NCBI RefSeq assembly: GCF_003254055.1
Contig: NZ_QKZT01000010.1
Location: forward strand, 1-64,000
Direction: 5' to 3'
Source of the DNA: Algoriphagus chordae
GTDB taxonomy: Bacteria > Bacteroidota > Bacteroidia > Cytophagales > Cyclobacteriaceae
DNA: 64,000 nt
A model generated the notes under the pieces. It made no database searches. It was given only the letters and a program-made list of their open reading frames with translations, and had not been told where the DNA came from. The position numbers were made by a program, and so were the translations under genes. Positions 62,511 to 64,000 of the stretch are shown here, piece by piece (position 1 is the first letter of the stretch; each line of letters starts with the position of its first letter).

Positions 62511-64000
62511 TTACAAACCTCGAATAGCGTCACCTTGCTTCCCTAGCACTATACTCGAATTTTTACCGAGAGTGATTTTTCTTCCACTAGAATTCACTTC
62601 TCCCAAGGAATATATTTCTGTTTCAAAACCAGTTGAAACTTCTATTTCTATTGCTTCTGCTCCTACATTATGGTAAACCAAAAGCTCTTGCTCTCCGCTT
62701 TTCCTCAAATATGCCATGATTGCCTTAGGATAAGTTTCCTCGGTTAACTGCAGGTTGCCGATAGCTATGCCCGGATGTGAGTTCCTAAGGGCTATCAACT
62801 TTTTGTAATGATTGAAAAAGCTATCTGGGTTGTCCCGCTGCAAAGCTAAGGGCGTAACCGTACCGTCATTAGAATACTTAGGCGCTATCCATTTGGTTCG
62901 CCCAGCATCTTTCTCGCTCACATCCCATAGAAAAGGCTCTCGAATATGCTCATCTGGTTTCAGTCCTAGCATCCCTATTTCTTCTCCATAGTAGATATAT
63001 GGTGCTCCAGGCATTGTAAGGAGTATTGCACTTGCTTGTTTATACTTCTGCGGATCTGAACCTAATTCATTGAGCAATCGAGGTTGATCATGGTTGGATG
63101 AGATTGTAGCATCTATGAAACTTGGGGTAATACCCTGGTAGAAATCAAGGATGTCTTTCTGCTTCTTAACCAAAAGCATCCCATCTTCTTGATTCAATGC
63201 TTCAATCAAAGTATAATGAAAATCAAAATTAAATAGTGCTGGCAAACCTGGAAGATAGGGAGCAACTATCTCCTTCTTGTCATAGACCTCTCCCACCAGA
63301 TACACATCTGGTTTGATTGCCTGCATTTCCGCTCTAAACTCTTTCCAAAATGCATGGTTGTCGAGTTGCCTATCATCAGGGAAAATATGCTTTGCCGCAT
63401 CCAATCTAAAGCCATCAACTCCTACTTCTTCCAGCCAGAACTTTCCTATGTCATAAATTTCTTGACGAACTTTTGGATTGTCAAAATTCAAATCTGGCAT
63501 TCCTCCATAGAAAAACCCATAATAAAAGTCCTCTCCATTGCCCGGATCATGCCACTGACGGATATTATCACTGTCCAATGTAATTACTTTTTTGTTTAAG
63601 AAATCTGCTATGGTATCCTTTTGTGCCCAGACATAATAATCTCTATATGGATTGTCCCGGCCTTTTTGGGACTCCAGAAACCAGGGATGTTCACTACTGG
63701 TGTGATTGATAATAAGATCAATCACGATTTTTAGATCTTTCTTGTGAGCTTCTTGGAGGAGTTCCTTGAAATCCTCCATGGTGCCATAGTCAGGATGAAT
63801 GGCTTTGTAATCCGTCACATCATACTTATGATAACTTGGCGAGGGCATGATGGGCATAAACCAGATCGCATTAGCCCCTAATTCATTGACATAATCAAGC
63901 TTTTCGCTGACTCCTCTAAAATCTCCAATTCCATCATCATTGCTATCATAAAATGACTGAACAAAAATCTCGTAGGTCACTCCAGCTTGAGGCCAATAGT
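62511..64000 (-). CDS. GH13 alpha-amylase family hydrolase, start beyond right edge
   Basis: At least 496 residues; the frame is open to the last base, and before the GTG at 63980 it continues YWPQAG, so the N-terminus (probably with a signal or lipobox) is missing from the window. GH13 regions: VIDLIINHTSSEHPWF, the nucleophile Asp in GFRLDAAKHIF, the general acid Glu in YLVGEVY and the transition-state Asp in ATISSNHDQPRL. It hydrolyses alpha-1,4 (or -1,6) glucans; the sequence around EIFVQSFYDSNDDGIGDF fits amylase/oligo-glucosidase types. It converges on pfkA. Confidence 0.9.
   Translation of the reverse strand, partial: YWPQAGVTYEIFVQSFYDSNDDGIGDFRGVSEKLDYVNELGANAIWFMPIMPSPSYHKYDVTDYKAIHPDYGTMEDFKELLQEAHKKDLKIVIDLIINHTSSEHPWFLESQKGRDNPYRDYYVWAQKDTIADFLNKKVITLDSDNIRQWHDPGNGEDFYYGFFYGGMPDLNFDNPKVRQEIYDIGKFWLEEVGVDGFRLDAAKHIFPDDRQLDNHAFWKEFRAEMQAIKPDVYLVGEVYDKKEIVAPYLPGLPALFNFDFHYTLIEALNQEDGMLLVKKQKDILDFYQGITPSFIDATISSNHDQPRLLNELGSDPQKYKQASAILLTMPGAPYIYYGEEIGMLGLKPDEHIREPFLWDVSEKDAGRTKWIAPKYSNDGTVTPLALQRDNPDSFFNHYKKLIALRNSHPGIAIGNLQLTEETYPKAIMAYLRKSGEQELLVYHNVGAEAIEIEVSTGFETEIYSLGEVNSSGRKITLGKNSSIVLGKQGDAIRGL

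Noticed and set aside
1-64000. CRISPR array, tRNA or rRNA genes
   Set aside because: No regularly spaced repeats, no cloverleaf or rRNA segments were seen on reading either strand; short or divergent tRNAs could still have been overlooked.

Overview
The window reads as chromosomal DNA of a Bacteroidota bacterium, most likely a Cytophagales member of the Algoriphagus/Cyclobacterium kind. This rests on family content and signals: promoters of the Bacteroidota form (TAnnTTTG at -7), a methionine synthase split into two genes, paired HHE/RIC proteins with an Rrf2 regulator, an ECF sigma / membrane protein / Spy-like triad, split-off small FeoB-associated protein, and AT-rich intergenic DNA. The genus is inference; no rRNA or tRNA gene was seen. 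Most of the window is ordinary housekeeping and stress-response chromosome, with a transposon remnant at the left edge.

Layout. 1-330: end of an IS256-type element. 341-1087: TonB-C-domain exported protein. 1283-6162: promoter, SAM-I riboswitch, then metH (N-terminal half), metH (C-terminal half) and metF, a methionine/one-carbon operon on the minus strand. 6242-9557: hybrid histidine kinase and outer-membrane protein. 9804-13333: YbjQ-like protein, then a minus-strand operon of lipoprotein, NUDIX hydrolase, DUF819 membrane protein and thioredoxin-like [2Fe-2S] protein, preceded by a leader terminator. 13334-17751: AceK, a TIGR02757 protein, a small membrane protein, a LysM protein. 18117-23666: NfeD protease, truncated haemoglobin, acyltransferase, gatC and a large membrane/TPR protein. 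23743-26618: orphan ABC ATPase, PduO-type adenosyltransferase, ilvE, and an Rnk/GreA-like protein.

26989-29138: a nitrosative/oxidative iron-repair operon (membrane protein, RIC, HHE protein) with its Rrf2 regulator and two matching 24-bp dyad operators. 29330-40876: prfB with its programmed frameshift, MFS, M24 peptidase, MATE, NUDIX, Lrp-type regulator, TPR protein, membrane protein, TauE/SafE exporter, universal stress protein and a Crp/Fnr regulator, with two FNR-like palindromes near the last three. 41004-50623: two very large genes (1374 and 1823 codons) of unknown function, in one operon with its own terminator; this is the least explained part of the window. 51227-53706: feoA, feoB and a 38-residue FeoB-associated Cys protein. 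53758-56653: flippase, a gene-poor stretch with a perfect palindrome, and a double universal stress protein. 56763-58150: ECF sigma triad. 58183-64000: mscL, oligopeptidase B, mgsA-pfkA, and an alpha-amylase that runs off the right edge.

How it fits together. Three themes recur: sulfur amino acid and corrinoid metabolism (metH/metF, PduO), iron and nitrosative stress (RIC/HHE/Rrf2, trHb, Feo), and carbon flow control (AceK, mgsA-pfkA, amylase). The two giant genes have no visible link to any of these.
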